Assembly: GCA_015059925.1 (NCBI GenBank)
Contig: SUZL01000001.1
Span: 124,001 to 188,000, forward strand
Source: Rikenellaceae bacterium
Lineage (GTDB): Bacteria; Bacteroidota; Bacteroidia; Bacteroidales; Rikenellaceae
DNA length: 64,000 bases
Direction of reading: 5' to 3'
Positions 18,615 to 27,892 of the stretch are shown one piece after another. The notes beneath the pieces are model-generated. The model saw nothing but the letters and a program-made list of their open reading frames with translations, ran no database searches and was not told the origin of the DNA. Position 1 is the stretch's first letter, and every line of letters begins with the position of its first letter. Made by a program: the position numbers and the translations under genes.

Positions 18615-19513
18615 TGATTATGAAGAACCTAATTAAAATTACGATGGGACTCCTCGTGGCCGCAATGGCCGCGGGGTGTTCCGCTTTTGGAGAGGATTGT
18701 GTTGCTGTGTGTGGCGGAGGTGAGGTGAAAATCATCGATATGGCCAAATCGGAGGGCGACAAGCTGCACGAGGTGTGGTCGTGGAGAATCGACGAGCAGA
18801 CTGAGGGTCTTCCTGCCGAGTATGCCGAGTACCTGAATCCGCTGGACGAGTGTAAGTTTGTGGACGGCAAACGTAAACTGCTGCTCACCTCGTCGCATAG
18901 TGGCGTGGTGCTGATTGATCTGAAGACGCGAAAGAATCTCTTCTATGCGCGCGTGCCGATGGCGCACTCGGCCGACCTGTTGCCGAATGATCGAGTGGCG
19001 GTGGCGCTATCGACTCACGAGAAGGGTAACTCGCTGGAGATTTACGACATAGCGCAGCCCGAGAAGGTGTTGTGGCGTGATTCGCTCTATTCGGGACACG
19101 GTGCTGTATGGCACGCCGAGCGAGAGAGCCTCTATGCGCTGGGATATGACGTGTTGCGCGAGTACAAGTTGCGTGATTGGCAGAGCGATAGCCCCTCGCT
19201 CGAGATGGTGGCATCGTGGCCGATACCCGTCAGGTCGGGACACGATCTGATGAAGGTGGATGAGGAGCGTATGCTCGTATCGGGACACGAGGGAGTGTAT
19301 TGGTTTGATGTGGAGAGTGGCGAGTATGCGCCATTTGAGCCGCTGGCAGAGACCGTAAATGTCAAGTCGGTGAACTACAACGCTCGAAGTGGCCGACTGA
19401 TATACACCAAGGCCGAGGAGAGCTGGTGGACACACCATATCTATCAGGAGAATCCCGCGAAGGTGATTACCATAGATAATATGAATATATATAAGGTGCG
19501 ACCTGCGTGGTAA
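18614..19513 (+). CDS. DUF6528-type lipoprotein (beta-propeller-like)
   Basis: 299 residues from the ATG overlapping the previous stop (a second ATG at 18620 is equally possible). A lipobox AAGC near residue 22 marks a lipoprotein. The rest shows repeated strand motifs (VKIIDMAKS, VVLIDLKTRKNLFY, LEIYDIAQPEKVLW, GVYWFDVESG), suggesting a seven-bladed WD/Kelch-like propeller. It resembles DUF6528 proteins of Bacteroides, function unknown. Coupled to the S9 peptidase; both end at the terminator at 19516. Confidence 0.7.
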   Translation: MIMKNLIKITMGLLVAAMAAGCSAFGEDCVAVCGGGEVKIIDMAKSEGDKLHEVWSWRIDEQTEGLPAEYAEYLNPLDECKFVDGKRKLLLTSSHSGVVLIDLKTRKNLFYARVPMAHSADLLPNDRVAVALSTHEKGNSLEIYDIAQPEKVLWRDSLYSGHGAVWHAERESLYALGYDVLREYKLRDWQSDSPSLEMVASWPIPVRSGHDLMKVDEERMLVSGHEGVYWFDVESGEYAPFEPLAETVNVKSVNYNARSGRLIYTKAEESWWTHHIYQENPAKVITIDNMNIYKVRPAW

Positions 19514-19515
19514 AT

Positions 19516-19552
19516 GAAAAAGCCTGTCCTCCATCGGGACAGGCTTTTTTTT
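19516..19552 (+). terminator. Bidirectional terminator between DUF6528 and GH43 genes
   Basis: AAGCCTGTCC (19520-19529) pairs with GGACAGGCTT (19537-19546), with A-run left and T-run right. The T-run runs into the TTA stop of the GH43 gene at 19551. Confidence 0.88.
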
Positions 19553-20555
19553 ATTTTGCGATGTATGGTGCTACGCCCGATGCGGTTGCGTGGCCATTGA
19601 CACCAATCGTGGGCCAGCCATCGTGCCACTCGACACGTTCGAGAAACATCTTGCGGCCAGCGTCGGGGTTCTTAACGTCGTAGCCGTGATAGAAGCTCCA
19701 ATCCTGCCCCTGATCGTCGGTGATGATCTGCGAGTCGTGGCCGGGGCCCTTGACCGTATCATCGCCCGAGAGAAGGATCTCGTGGTGGTTATCAAGCATC
19801 TTGCGGCCCGCACGATCGACATAAGGGCCATAGAGTGAGCAGCTGCGGCCAACGACCGTCTGGTAGGTGCTTTTCAACCCCTCGCAGCAGCTGCCCGTAG
19901 AGGCGAAGAGGTAGTAATAACCGTCGCGCTTGTGGATGTAGCTTCCCTCGTAGGCCGAGCCCGCGATACGGGTGCGGTTGAAGGGATCGTCTAACTCGAG
20001 GCCGTCGTCGGTAAGCTCCGTCAGGTAGATGCCGTGGAAGCTGCCCCACGCCAGATATTTGCGGCCATCCTCCTGAAAGACAACGGGATCGATGGAGTTC
20101 TGTACACCGATGGTCTTGCCCTGAAAGAGCATCTTAGCATCGCGGAACGGGCCCGTCGGAGAGTCCGACACGGCGCGTCCGATGCAGGCATCCCACTCGC
20201 CACCCCACACCGACATAGAGAAGTAGAGAACGTATTGTCCCTCGATGTAGTTGATGTCGGGGGCCCAGATAGCAGCCCCGGGAACGAACTGCGGCACCTC
20301 GCCCTCGGCAAAGACACCTCCCTCGTACTCCCAATTGACCATATCCGTAGATCGATAGACGGGGATGTTACGGTCGCGCCACGTTGCGTAGGCGTAGAAG
20401 GTGCCATCCTCGGCGCGGATCACGGTAGGATCGGGTGCATCGCGGTCGATGACGGGGTTGGTGTAGAGCTCGGTCTGCTTTCCGCCCGATGTGGCAGAGC
20501 AGGCAGCTAAGAGAGCCAGCGAAGCTATGATGGTTAGGCGGCGAAGCATAGGCAT
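19551..20555 (-). CDS. GH43 family glycoside hydrolase lipoprotein (arabinosidase/arabinanase-like)
   Basis: 334 residues with a lipobox LAAC (C19). Five-bladed propeller features: DAPDPTVIR with the catalytic base Asp (D42), AIWAPDINYI, NSIDPVVFQ (pKa-tuning Asp) and SAYEGSYIHKR (acid Glu). The later SFYHGYD motif is typical of GH43 arabinanases. It probably removes arabinose or xylose from plant glycans at the cell surface. It lies only 3 bp after argS, an unexpected operon partner, and uses the bidirectional terminator at 19516. Confidence 0.88.
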   Translation of the reverse strand: MPMLRRLTIIASLALLAACSATSGGKQTELYTNPVIDRDAPDPTVIRAEDGTFYAYATWRDRNIPVYRSTDMVNWEYEGGVFAEGEVPQFVPGAAIWAPDINYIEGQYVLYFSMSVWGGEWDACIGRAVSDSPTGPFRDAKMLFQGKTIGVQNSIDPVVFQEDGRKYLAWGSFHGIYLTELTDDGLELDDPFNRTRIAGSAYEGSYIHKRDGYYYLFASTGSCCEGLKSTYQTVVGRSCSLYGPYVDRAGRKMLDNHHEILLSGDDTVKGPGHDSQIITDDQGQDWSFYHGYDVKNPDAGRKMFLERVEWHDGWPTIGVNGHATASGVAPYIAK

Positions 20556-20558
20556 AAA

Positions 20559-22337
20559 TTACATTCGCTCGGGAACGTCGATACCCAGAAGCTTCATTGC
20601 GCTACGCAGCGTGCGGGCAACAACAGCAGCAAGCTGGAGGCGCATACGGCGCTTCTCGGCGTTCTCCTCGCGCAGGATTGAGTGGTCGTGATAGTAGCCG
20701 TTGAAGCTCTTGGCGAGCTCGTAGGCGTAAGCGGCAATGATCGAGGGCGAGAAGTTCTCACCAGCCGACGCCACAACTGAAGGGTACTCCGTAAGCGACT
20801 TGATGAGCTCGATCTCCTCGGCCAGCAGCTCCGTGCAGGCGTGCGACGTATAGTCGATCGCAGCCTCATCGGCCTTGCGCAGAACAGAGCAGATGCGGGC
20901 GTGGGTGTACTGGATGAAGGGGCCCGTGTTGCCGTTGAAGTCGATAGACTCCTTGGGATCGAACAACATAGTCTTCTTGGGATCGACCTTGAGAATGAAG
21001 TACTTGAGCGCGCCCAAACCGACCATCGTGCAGATGGCATCGGCCTCCTGCTGAGTGCAGCCGTCGAGTTTGCCCAACTCGTTAGACATCTCGCGGGCGG
21101 TATCGACCATATCGGCAATCAGATCGTCGGCATCGACGACGGTACCCTCGCGTGATTTCATCTTACCCTCGGGAAGCTCGACCATACCGTAAGAGAGGTG
21201 GTAGATATTGTCGCTCCACTCGTAGCCCAACTTCTTGAGTACCAACTTCAAAACCTGGAAGTGGTAGTTCTGCTCGTTGCCTACGACGTAGATCATATCA
21301 TCGAGTTTATTCTCCTCGAAGCGGCTCAGCGCCGTACCCAGATCCTGCGTCATATAGACCGACGTGCCGTCGCCACGCAGCAACAGCTTCTCGTCCAGAC
21401 CATCGGCCTCGAGGTTAATCCAAACCGAGTTGTCGTCGCGGCGGTAGAATACGCCCTTATCGAGGCCATCCTGCACGAGGCTCTTGCCCAGAAGGTAGGT
21501 CTGCGACTCGTAATAGACCTTATCGAAATCGACGCCCAGCGCCTTATACGTTACATCGAAGCCGTCGTAAACCCAGCCGTTCATAGTCTGCCACAACTCA
21601 TAGACCTCGGGGTCCTTGGCCTCCCACTTGCGCAGCATCTCCTGCGCCTGAAGGATGATCGGGGCACTCTTCTTGGCCTCGTCCTCGCTCATACCACCCT
21701 CGACGAGCTCCTTGATCTGGGCCTTATAGTGTTTGTCGAACTCAACATAATACTTACCCACAAGATGGTCGCCCTTCATACCCGATGATGCGGGGGTCTC
21801 GCCACCGCCGTAGAGCTGCCAAGCGAGCATCGACTTGCAGATGTGGATACCGCGATCGTTAACAAGATTAACCTTAATGACGTTGTGGCCATTAGCCTTC
21901 AGAATCTGCGCTACGGAGTAGCCGAGCAGATTGTTGCGGATGTGGCCCAAGTGAAGGGGTTTGTTGGTATTGGGTGAAGAGTACTCGATCATAACGGTAC
22001 GGCCCGAAGGTGCAGCCTGACCGAAATTCTCGTCGGCAGCGGCCTCGGCAAAGCGCTCCTGCCAGAAAACGGGAGCGATAGAGAGGTTCAGGAAGCCCTT
22101 GATGACGTTGAAGGCGCTGATCGAGGGGTTGTTGGCAACGATCCACTCGCCAATCTCGGTGGCCGTAGCCTCGGGAGACTTGCGGCTGAGCTTCAATAGC
22201 GGGAAGGTTACCAGCGTGAAGTCGCCCTCGAACTCCTTGCGGGTCTTCTGAATCTGGATTTGTGCGGGCGACACCGCTCCGTACAATGCCTCAACGGCTG
22301 AGGCTGCGATTTGTGAAATAAAAGTCTCGGTATTCAT
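20559..22337 (-). CDS. argS: Arginyl-tRNA synthetase
   Basis: 592 residues. Class I signature PLHLGHIRNN (HIGH-type), then KMKSREGTVV in place of KMSKS, an N-terminal Arg-S add-1 domain and a C-terminal DALR anticodon-binding domain (AYAYELAKSFNGYYHDHSI). It charges tRNA-Arg. A candidate -7 element lies at 22380-22387. Confidence 0.95.
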   Translation of the reverse strand: MNTETFISQIAASAVEALYGAVSPAQIQIQKTRKEFEGDFTLVTFPLLKLSRKSPEATATEIGEWIVANNPSISAFNVIKGFLNLSIAPVFWQERFAEAAADENFGQAAPSGRTVMIEYSSPNTNKPLHLGHIRNNLLGYSVAQILKANGHNVIKVNLVNDRGIHICKSMLAWQLYGGGETPASSGMKGDHLVGKYYVEFDKHYKAQIKELVEGGMSEDEAKKSAPIILQAQEMLRKWEAKDPEVYELWQTMNGWVYDGFDVTYKALGVDFDKVYYESQTYLLGKSLVQDGLDKGVFYRRDDNSVWINLEADGLDEKLLLRGDGTSVYMTQDLGTALSRFEENKLDDMIYVVGNEQNYHFQVLKLVLKKLGYEWSDNIYHLSYGMVELPEGKMKSREGTVVDADDLIADMVDTAREMSNELGKLDGCTQQEADAICTMVGLGALKYFILKVDPKKTMLFDPKESIDFNGNTGPFIQYTHARICSVLRKADEAAIDYTSHACTELLAEEIELIKSLTEYPSVVASAGENFSPSIIAAYAYELAKSFNGYYHDHSILREENAEKRRMRLQLAAVVARTLRSAMKLLGIDVPERM

Positions 22338-22642
22338 ATCTAAATTTCTAATTTTTCGGCATTGGAAATATTTAGGTTACAAAATTACACATTTTTCGCG
22401 GAAATAGCCCTCTTGAGCGGGGATAAAATGAGTTTTTGAGTGAAGGAAAAGGGGGAAACGACGTTATGGGGTTGATTTCGAGTTTTTTTTGGATAGCACA
22501 AGACAATATTTGGACAAAATTGAGGGATAAATAATTTATTTTATATAACTTTGTCTATATATTTTGATTTTTCAACTATTGCCAATATCTGTACGGCACA
22601 GAAGACAGGATCACTAACAATAACAACTTTATAATTCACACT
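22338..22642. other. Divergent intergenic region argS/GH3
   Basis: 305 bp without a gene. It holds a minus-strand -7 candidate (TAATTTTG, 22380-22387) for argS and a plus-strand -7 candidate (TAACTTTG, 22546-22553) for GH3 with a TTG 23 bp upstream. The middle (about 22400-22520) has G-rich and T-rich runs but no hairpin, ORF or RNA gene that I can see. Confidence 0.5.
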
Positions 22643-24895
22643 ATGAAACGATTTATTCTATTTGTTGCAATGTGTGCAGCGGGCTTCTCTTGCTCACAGC
22701 CTCAGTCATTGCAGGATCGCCTGACGATCCACGACAAGGAGATCAACGAGATCATCGCTCAGATGACGCTCGAGGAGAAAGTGGAGATGATGCACAGCAA
22801 GACGATTATGTCGTCGGAGGGTGTACCTCGTCTTGGTATTCAGGATATTAAGTATGCCGATGGCCCGTTCGGTGTGCGTGAGGAGGTGGCCGACGGCTTC
22901 CGCCCGAAGGGTTGGTCGCTGGACTCTGCAACCTACTTCCCGACGGGTTCGGCCTTGGCTGCAACTTGGTCGCCCGAGCTGGCATACGACTACGGTAATG
23001 GTATCGGCGTGGAGGCTCGCTTGCGTGGTAAGGATATTATGTTGGGCCCAGCTATCAACATTCAGCGTCTGCCCGTAGGTGGTCGTACGTATGAGTACTT
23101 CTCGGAGGATCCTATCCTGGCAGCAGCCCTGGCGGTGCAATACACGCTTGGTATGCAGGATGCCGGTACGGCAGCTTGCGTTAAGCACTATGCGCTGAAC
23201 AATCAGGAGACCAACCGTGGTACGGTGAATGTGATTATCGACGAGCGTACGATGCGAGAGATCTACCTCAAGCCCTTTGAGGATGCAGTAGTAAAGGGTG
23301 GTGCGATGTCAGTAATGCCCGCCTACAACAAGGTGAACGGATATTACGGCACGGAGAACTTTGTACTCAACAACGAGATTCTGCGTGGCGATTGGGGCTT
23401 CAAGGGTATGACCGTATCGGACTGGGGCGGCACTCATAGCACGATGGGTGCAGCGCTGGGTGGTTTGAACGTACAGATGACGGGCGACAACTACCTCGGT
23501 CAGCCGCTGATTGACTCTATCCGTGCAGGTCGTCTGTCGGAGGAGATAGTGAATGACCGCGTACGCGAGATTCTGCGTCTGCGTTTTGCGATTGAGCCTA
23601 TTCCGGAGGATGTGGCAAACACCGTTCAGACCTCACAGCCCGAGAGCCGTCAGACTGCTTACAACGTAGCGGCGAAGTCGGTTGTGTTGCTCAAGAATGA
23701 GGGCGGCCTGTTGCCTATCAAGAACGACAAGGTAAAGAAGATTGCCGTAATTGGCCGTAACGCTGTGGCAACAACCGCTGCAGGTGGTATGGGTGCAGGC
23801 GTAAAGACTCCCTATGAGATTACGCCGTTGCAGGGATTGCAGAATCGTTCGAATGGGAACTTTGAGATTTCATATACGCCTGCGTACAAGAACTTCCTCG
23901 GTATGTTTGCGCGTATGATGCGCGACGCCGATCCTAAGGAGTTTGCTCAGGTTATTGACGAGGCTCCCGACGCAACGCTGTTGGCCGAGGCTGTAGCAGC
24001 GGCAAAGGAGGCTGACGTGGTACTCTTCTTCTGCGGCACGAACAAGTATATCGAGACTGAGGGTAGCGACCGTAAGGATATTAAGTTGCCACTTGGTCAG
24101 GAGCAGATTGTAGAGGCTCTGGCAGAGGTAAATCCCAACATCGTGAGCGTAATAATCTCAGGTGGCCCTTGCGATTTGCAGGTATTGGAGAAGCACTCGA
24201 AGGCTATCGTTCAGGGTTGGTGGAACGGCCTGGAGGGTGGCCACGCGTTGGCTGATATTCTCTATGGTAACATCGCTCCGTCGGGTAAGTTGCCCTTCAC
24301 ATTCCCCGTTAAGCTGGAGGATTCGCCCGCATACGCAATGGGTAACTTCCCGCAGAAGGTTGATGCAGGCACGGATGTATTTGCGGCCGCTCACCGCGAC
24401 GATATCACAGGTGGTCAGCGCCGTCGTCAGCGCCCCGCTCCCGATGCTCACTACACTGAGTGTCAGTATGTAGGTTATCGCTGGTTTGACACCAAGCAGG
24501 TGCCCGTGATGTATGCTTTTGGTCACGGATTGTCGTATGTCGATTTCGAGTACTCTGACTTGCAGGCAAACAAGGAGAAGTATCGTGCCAACGACGTGAT
24601 TAAACTTACATTCAACCTTACCAACAATGGTTCGATGGAGGCTGACGAGGTTACACAGGTATATGTAAAGCGTCTGGACGCACAGGTTGAGTGGCCCGTG
24701 AAGGAACTCAAGGCCTTCCAGCGAGTAACGGTGGGTGCTGGTCAGACACAGCAGGTAACTGTGGAGATTCCTGTTGAGAGCTTGCGCTATTGGGATGTGG
24801 ATGCCGATACGTGGATGCTTGAGAATGGCAACATCGAGATTATGGTGGGTGGCTCATCAGATGATTTGCGCCTCACAACGCAGGTTGCTATCTAA
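22643..24895 (+). CDS. GH3 family beta-glucosidase-type lipoprotein
   Basis: 750 residues. The signal peptide ends in the lipobox FSC (C17). GH3 N-terminal domain: KYADGPFGVRE, GRTYEYFSEDP, KHYALNNQE and the nucleophile motif GMTVSDWGG (D260). The GH3 C-terminal domain (VVLLKNEGGLLPI onward) and a terminal fibronectin III-like domain (VTQVYVKRL...ELKAFQRV) complete the usual layout. It hydrolyses beta-linked glucose or xylose from glycans. There is a basic/Gln-rich insert near QRRRQRPAP. It stands alone between a promoter and a terminator. Confidence 0.92.
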   Translation: MKRFILFVAMCAAGFSCSQPQSLQDRLTIHDKEINEIIAQMTLEEKVEMMHSKTIMSSEGVPRLGIQDIKYADGPFGVREEVADGFRPKGWSLDSATYFPTGSALAATWSPELAYDYGNGIGVEARLRGKDIMLGPAINIQRLPVGGRTYEYFSEDPILAAALAVQYTLGMQDAGTAACVKHYALNNQETNRGTVNVIIDERTMREIYLKPFEDAVVKGGAMSVMPAYNKVNGYYGTENFVLNNEILRGDWGFKGMTVSDWGGTHSTMGAALGGLNVQMTGDNYLGQPLIDSIRAGRLSEEIVNDRVREILRLRFAIEPIPEDVANTVQTSQPESRQTAYNVAAKSVVLLKNEGGLLPIKNDKVKKIAVIGRNAVATTAAGGMGAGVKTPYEITPLQGLQNRSNGNFEISYTPAYKNFLGMFARMMRDADPKEFAQVIDEAPDATLLAEAVAAAKEADVVLFFCGTNKYIETEGSDRKDIKLPLGQEQIVEALAEVNPNIVSVIISGGPCDLQVLEKHSKAIVQGWWNGLEGGHALADILYGNIAPSGKLPFTFPVKLEDSPAYAMGNFPQKVDAGTDVFAAAHRDDITGGQRRRQRPAPDAHYTECQYVGYRWFDTKQVPVMYAFGHGLSYVDFEYSDLQANKEKYRANDVIKLTFNLTNNGSMEADEVTQVYVKRLDAQVEWPVKELKAFQRVTVGAGQTQQVTVEIPVESLRYWDVDADTWMLENGNIEIMVGGSSDDLRLTTQVAI

Positions 24896-24916
24896 TAATT
24901 TACTATATATAATAAT

Positions 24917-24952
24917 TTGCCCGTCTGATTTGATTAGGCGGGCATTTTTTTG
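24917..24952 (+). terminator. Terminator of the GH3 gene
   Basis: GCCCGTCT (24919-24926) pairs with AGGCGGGC (24936-24943), followed by seven T. The hairpin loop contains the -33 element of the next promoter. Confidence 0.85.
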
Positions 24953-24960
24953 TAATTTTG
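24929..24960 (+). promoter_or_regulatory. Promoter of the CNNM gene, inside the GH3 terminator
   Basis: TTTG (24929-24932), 20 bp spacer, TAATTTTG (24953-24960). The predicted transcription start would be only a few bases before the ATG at 24972. Confidence 0.55.
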
Positions 24961-24971
24961 TGCGACAAACA

Positions 24972-26252
24972 ATGCTATATATGGATATTGTCATAATTAT
25001 ACTGCTTATTCTGCTCAACGGTCTGTTTGCGATGTCGGAAGTGGCGCTCATCTCGGCTCGAAAGTCGAATCTGCGTATTCGAGCTGCGCAGGGATCGCGC
25101 TCGGCACGACGTGCACTGGAGTTGGCGGATGATCCCGACAAGTTTCTCTCGACGGTGCAGATAGGCATTACGCTGATCGGAATCCTGACAGGTATATTCT
25201 CGGGCGCGACATTTGCCGAGCAACTCGGAGCGGTGATAGCATCGTGGGGCGTGGCAACAGCGACGGCAAATGCGGTGGCGCAGGTGGTGATTGTGGCGGT
25301 GGTTACGTATCTGACGATCGTGCTGGGCGAGTTGGTGCCAAAGCGCATAGGAATGAATGCAGCCGAGAGGGTTGCGATGATGGTGGCGCAGCCGATGTAT
25401 TATCTGTCGAAGATAACATCACCGTTTGTGTGGCTGCTGTCGAAAAGCATAGAGCTGGCAGCCAAAGTATTGCGACTGCGCGAAGGCGAGACGAAAGTTA
25501 CCGAGGAGGAGATAAAATCGATAATTCAGGAGGGCACGGAATCGGGCGAGGTGCAGGAGGTTGAGCAGCGCATTATGGGACGAGTATTTTCGCTCGGCGA
25601 CCGCTCGGTGGAGTCGATAATGACCCATCGCAACGACATTGTGTGGCTCAGCACCAATATGAGTGCCGAGCAGATACGAAAGCGGGTGGATGAGAATCCT
25701 CACTCGTTGTATCCCGTAATTGAGGATAATCCCGACAGGCTGCTGGGTGTGGTGTATCTGAAGGATCTATTCTCACAACTCAGTTGCAACGGGTTTACGC
25801 TGCGCTCGCTGGTGCGCAAGGCGAAGTATTTTCACGAGCAGACCGAGGTGTATAATGCGCTGGAGCAGTTGCGCGAGGAGCATCTGCGATACGGAATCGT
25901 GTGCGACGAGTTCGGTGTTACGCAGGGAATCTTCACGTTGCAGGATATTCTGGATGCGCTGGTGGGAGATATGCCTGCCGAGCACGAACAGCCGAACATA
26001 GTGCGTAGAGAGGATGGTTCGGCGCTGGTGGATGGGCAGTGTCCGTTCTTCGATTTTCTGGCGCACTACGGTCTGGAGGATGCCTTCGACCACTCGGAGT
26101 ACAACACCATAAGTGGTTTGATACTCGACGTTCTGGGGCATATCCCCACCGAGGGAGAACGACTTGAGTGGAATGATTTTCAGATCGAGATTATCGATAT
26201 GGACAGCGTCAGAATCGACAAGGTTTTGGTTAAAAAGAAGAACAATATATGA
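24972..26252 (+). CDS. CNNM/HlyC-CorC family protein with CBS domains
   Basis: 426 residues from the ATG at 24972 (ATG at 24981 is an alternative). The longer frame back to 24774 lies inside the GH3 gene and is rejected. DUF21/CNNM membrane domain with about four hydrophobic segments (IVIIILLILLNGLFAMSEVA at the start), then a paired CBS domain (RSVESIMTHRND, LLGVVYLKDLF, YGIVCDEFGVTQGIFTLQDIL), then the CorC/HlyC C-terminal domain. Members are linked to Mg2+/Co2+ efflux or homeostasis. Its TGA stop overlaps the dusB ATG (ATGA). Confidence 0.88.
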   Translation: MLYMDIVIIILLILLNGLFAMSEVALISARKSNLRIRAAQGSRSARRALELADDPDKFLSTVQIGITLIGILTGIFSGATFAEQLGAVIASWGVATATANAVAQVVIVAVVTYLTIVLGELVPKRIGMNAAERVAMMVAQPMYYLSKITSPFVWLLSKSIELAAKVLRLREGETKVTEEEIKSIIQEGTESGEVQEVEQRIMGRVFSLGDRSVESIMTHRNDIVWLSTNMSAEQIRKRVDENPHSLYPVIEDNPDRLLGVVYLKDLFSQLSCNGFTLRSLVRKAKYFHEQTEVYNALEQLREEHLRYGIVCDEFGVTQGIFTLQDILDALVGDMPAEHEQPNIVRREDGSALVDGQCPFFDFLAHYGLEDAFDHSEYNTISGLILDVLGHIPTEGERLEWNDFQIEIIDMDSVRIDKVLVKKKNNI

Positions 26253-27271
26253 AAATAGGCGATATTGATTTGGGCGAGAAGCCGCTGTTTCTGGCTCCGA
26301 TGGAGGATGTTACCGATCCGTCGTTCCGATATATGTGCAAGCAGTTCGGGGCGGATGTGGTTACAACGGAGTTCATATCGTCGGACGGGCTGATTCGCGA
26401 TGCGTGGAAGTCGCGCGCGAAACTCAATATCGACGAGGGGGAGCGTCCCGTAGGAATACAGATCTACGGCCACCTGATTGAGCCGATGGTCGAGGCAGCA
26501 CGAATAGCAGAGACGGCACGGCCCGACTTTATTGATATAAACTTCGGTTGTCCCGTAAAGAAGATTGCCGGTCGTGGCGCAGGCTCGGGTATGATGCGCG
26601 ACGTGCCGCTGATGGTCGAGATGACGCGACAGATCGTGCAGGCCGTCTCGACGCCCGTAACCGTAAAGACACGTCTTGGATGGGATGAGGAGTCGAAGAA
26701 CATTGTGGATATTGCCCTCAGACTTCAGGATACGGGAATCAAGGCGCTGACGATTCACGGCCGCACGCGCTCGCAGATGTATCGCGGAGAGGCCGACTGG
26801 ACACTCATCGGCGAGGTGAAGCACCACCCCTCGATCGAGATTCCGATCATCGGAAATGGCGACGTGGATTCGGGCCCGAAGGCGAAGCAGATGTTTGACG
26901 ATTATGGTGTCGATGGAGTGATGATCGGGCGTGCGACGTATGGTCGTCCGTGGATTTTCCGCGAGGTGAAGCACTACATCGAAACGGGTGAGGTGATGCC
27001 GCAGCCGACGGTGGTGGAGCGTGTGGCAATAGCGAAGGAGCATCTGCGAAAGTCGATCGAGATCAAGGGCGACAGAGTGGGAATACTTGAGATGAGACGC
27101 CATATGTCGAATTATTTCAAGGGCTTACCCGACTTTAAGCAGACACGACTGAAGCTGGTAACGTTGTTCGATGAGCAGGAGATAAACGCAACGCTGGATT
27201 ATGTGGCCGAGCGTTGGGGCGACTATGATATGAGTGCGCAGGTGCCGCCATCGCTTTCGCACGAGATATAA
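26249..27271 (+). CDS. dusB: tRNA-dihydrouridine synthase
   Basis: 340 residues. FMN TIM-barrel features of Dus: LAPMEDVTDPSFR at the start, DINFGCPVKKIAGRGAGSG with the catalytic Cys, VTVKTRLGWDE, TIHGRTRSQMYRGEADW, and IGNGDVDSGPKA. It reduces uridines in tRNA D-loops. Start codon overlaps the preceding stop, so it is translationally coupled to the CNNM gene. Ends at a terminator. Confidence 0.92.
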   Translation: MKIGDIDLGEKPLFLAPMEDVTDPSFRYMCKQFGADVVTTEFISSDGLIRDAWKSRAKLNIDEGERPVGIQIYGHLIEPMVEAARIAETARPDFIDINFGCPVKKIAGRGAGSGMMRDVPLMVEMTRQIVQAVSTPVTVKTRLGWDEESKNIVDIALRLQDTGIKALTIHGRTRSQMYRGEADWTLIGEVKHHPSIEIPIIGNGDVDSGPKAKQMFDDYGVDGVMIGRATYGRPWIFREVKHYIETGEVMPQPTVVERVAIAKEHLRKSIEIKGDRVGILEMRRHMSNYFKGLPDFKQTRLKLVTLFDEQEINATLDYVAERWGDYDMSAQVPPSLSHEI

Positions 27272-27306
27272 AAAAAGAGCCTATCATATCCGACAGGCTC
27301 TTTTTC
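27271..27306 (+). terminator. Terminator of dusB
   Basis: AAGAGCCT (27275-27282) pairs with AGGCTCTT (27295-27302), flanked by A-run and T-run; it starts at the last base of the dusB stop. Confidence 0.88.
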
Positions 27307-27317
27307 ATTATAGGGAA

Positions 27318-27430
27318 TTGTATAACAAGAGCTATTTTGAGACTGGTCGCCGACCGAGAAACCGCAGCATACTTATCGTATGTGAGGATTTCGAGGGCAA
27401 GCCAGACGCCAAAAGAGCCTTGTTAGGCAA
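27318..27430. repeat. 113-bp hairpin repeat element, copy R2
   Basis: Ends TTGTATAACAAG / CTTGTTAGGCAA; core GAAACCGCAGCATAC - 5 nt - GTATGTGAGGATTTCGA. The pairing arms differ from R1 but still pair (CTGG with CCAG; TTTTG with CAAAA). It ends 6 bp from the stop codon of the DUF5606 gene. Confidence 0.85.
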
Positions 27431-27436
27431 TTTCCA

Positions 27437-27856
27437 TTACTCCTCAGTCTGCTCCTCGTCTTCCTCGGGCAGAACAAACTCCGTAAAACCAGCTGCAACC
27501 AAGATGTTGAACCACGCAACAGCCTTCTTAATATCAGAAACGTGAACACGCTCGCGGTCGTACTCGGGGAGTACCTCGCCGAAGAATGCCTTCAGGCGGT
27601 CGGCAGACTCCTTGTGAGAGATAGCCTCCTTGCCCTCGGTGTGGGCATACATACGGGTGAAAACATCGGCCAGAGCGATATCCTCGCCCTCGGTGAACAT
27701 CGAGATCTCCGAAAGAGCGCTCACGCGTGAGGTGGCTGAAGCCATCGAGCGGTGGCCATCGGCCAACGACTCAACGATGATACCACGAGTTGACTGTGCA
27801 ACATACTTGTAAAGGCCGGGCATACCCGAAATGGCCAAAATATCCTTGAATTCCAT
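27437..27856 (-). CDS. DUF5606 domain protein
   Basis: 139 residues, acidic C-terminus (EEDEEQTEE). The N-terminal MEFKDILAISGMPGLYKYVAQ and the HVSDIKKAVAWFNIL segment match the Bacteroidetes DUF5606 family, a small cytosolic protein of unknown role. It lies 36 bp after the MscS-type gene on the same strand and is followed directly by repeat R2. Confidence 0.82.
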   Translation of the reverse strand: MEFKDILAISGMPGLYKYVAQSTRGIIVESLADGHRSMASATSRVSALSEISMFTEGEDIALADVFTRMYAHTEGKEAISHKESADRLKAFFGEVLPEYDRERVHVSDIKKAVAWFNILVAAGFTEFVLPEEDEEQTEE

Positions 27857-27892
27857 AATCGTAAAACTATTTTTATTGAATTAATATTTTCG

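Noticed and set aside
24774..24971. Extended N-terminus of the CNNM gene
   Set aside because: It lies within the GH3 gene and its terminator, upstream of the promoter.
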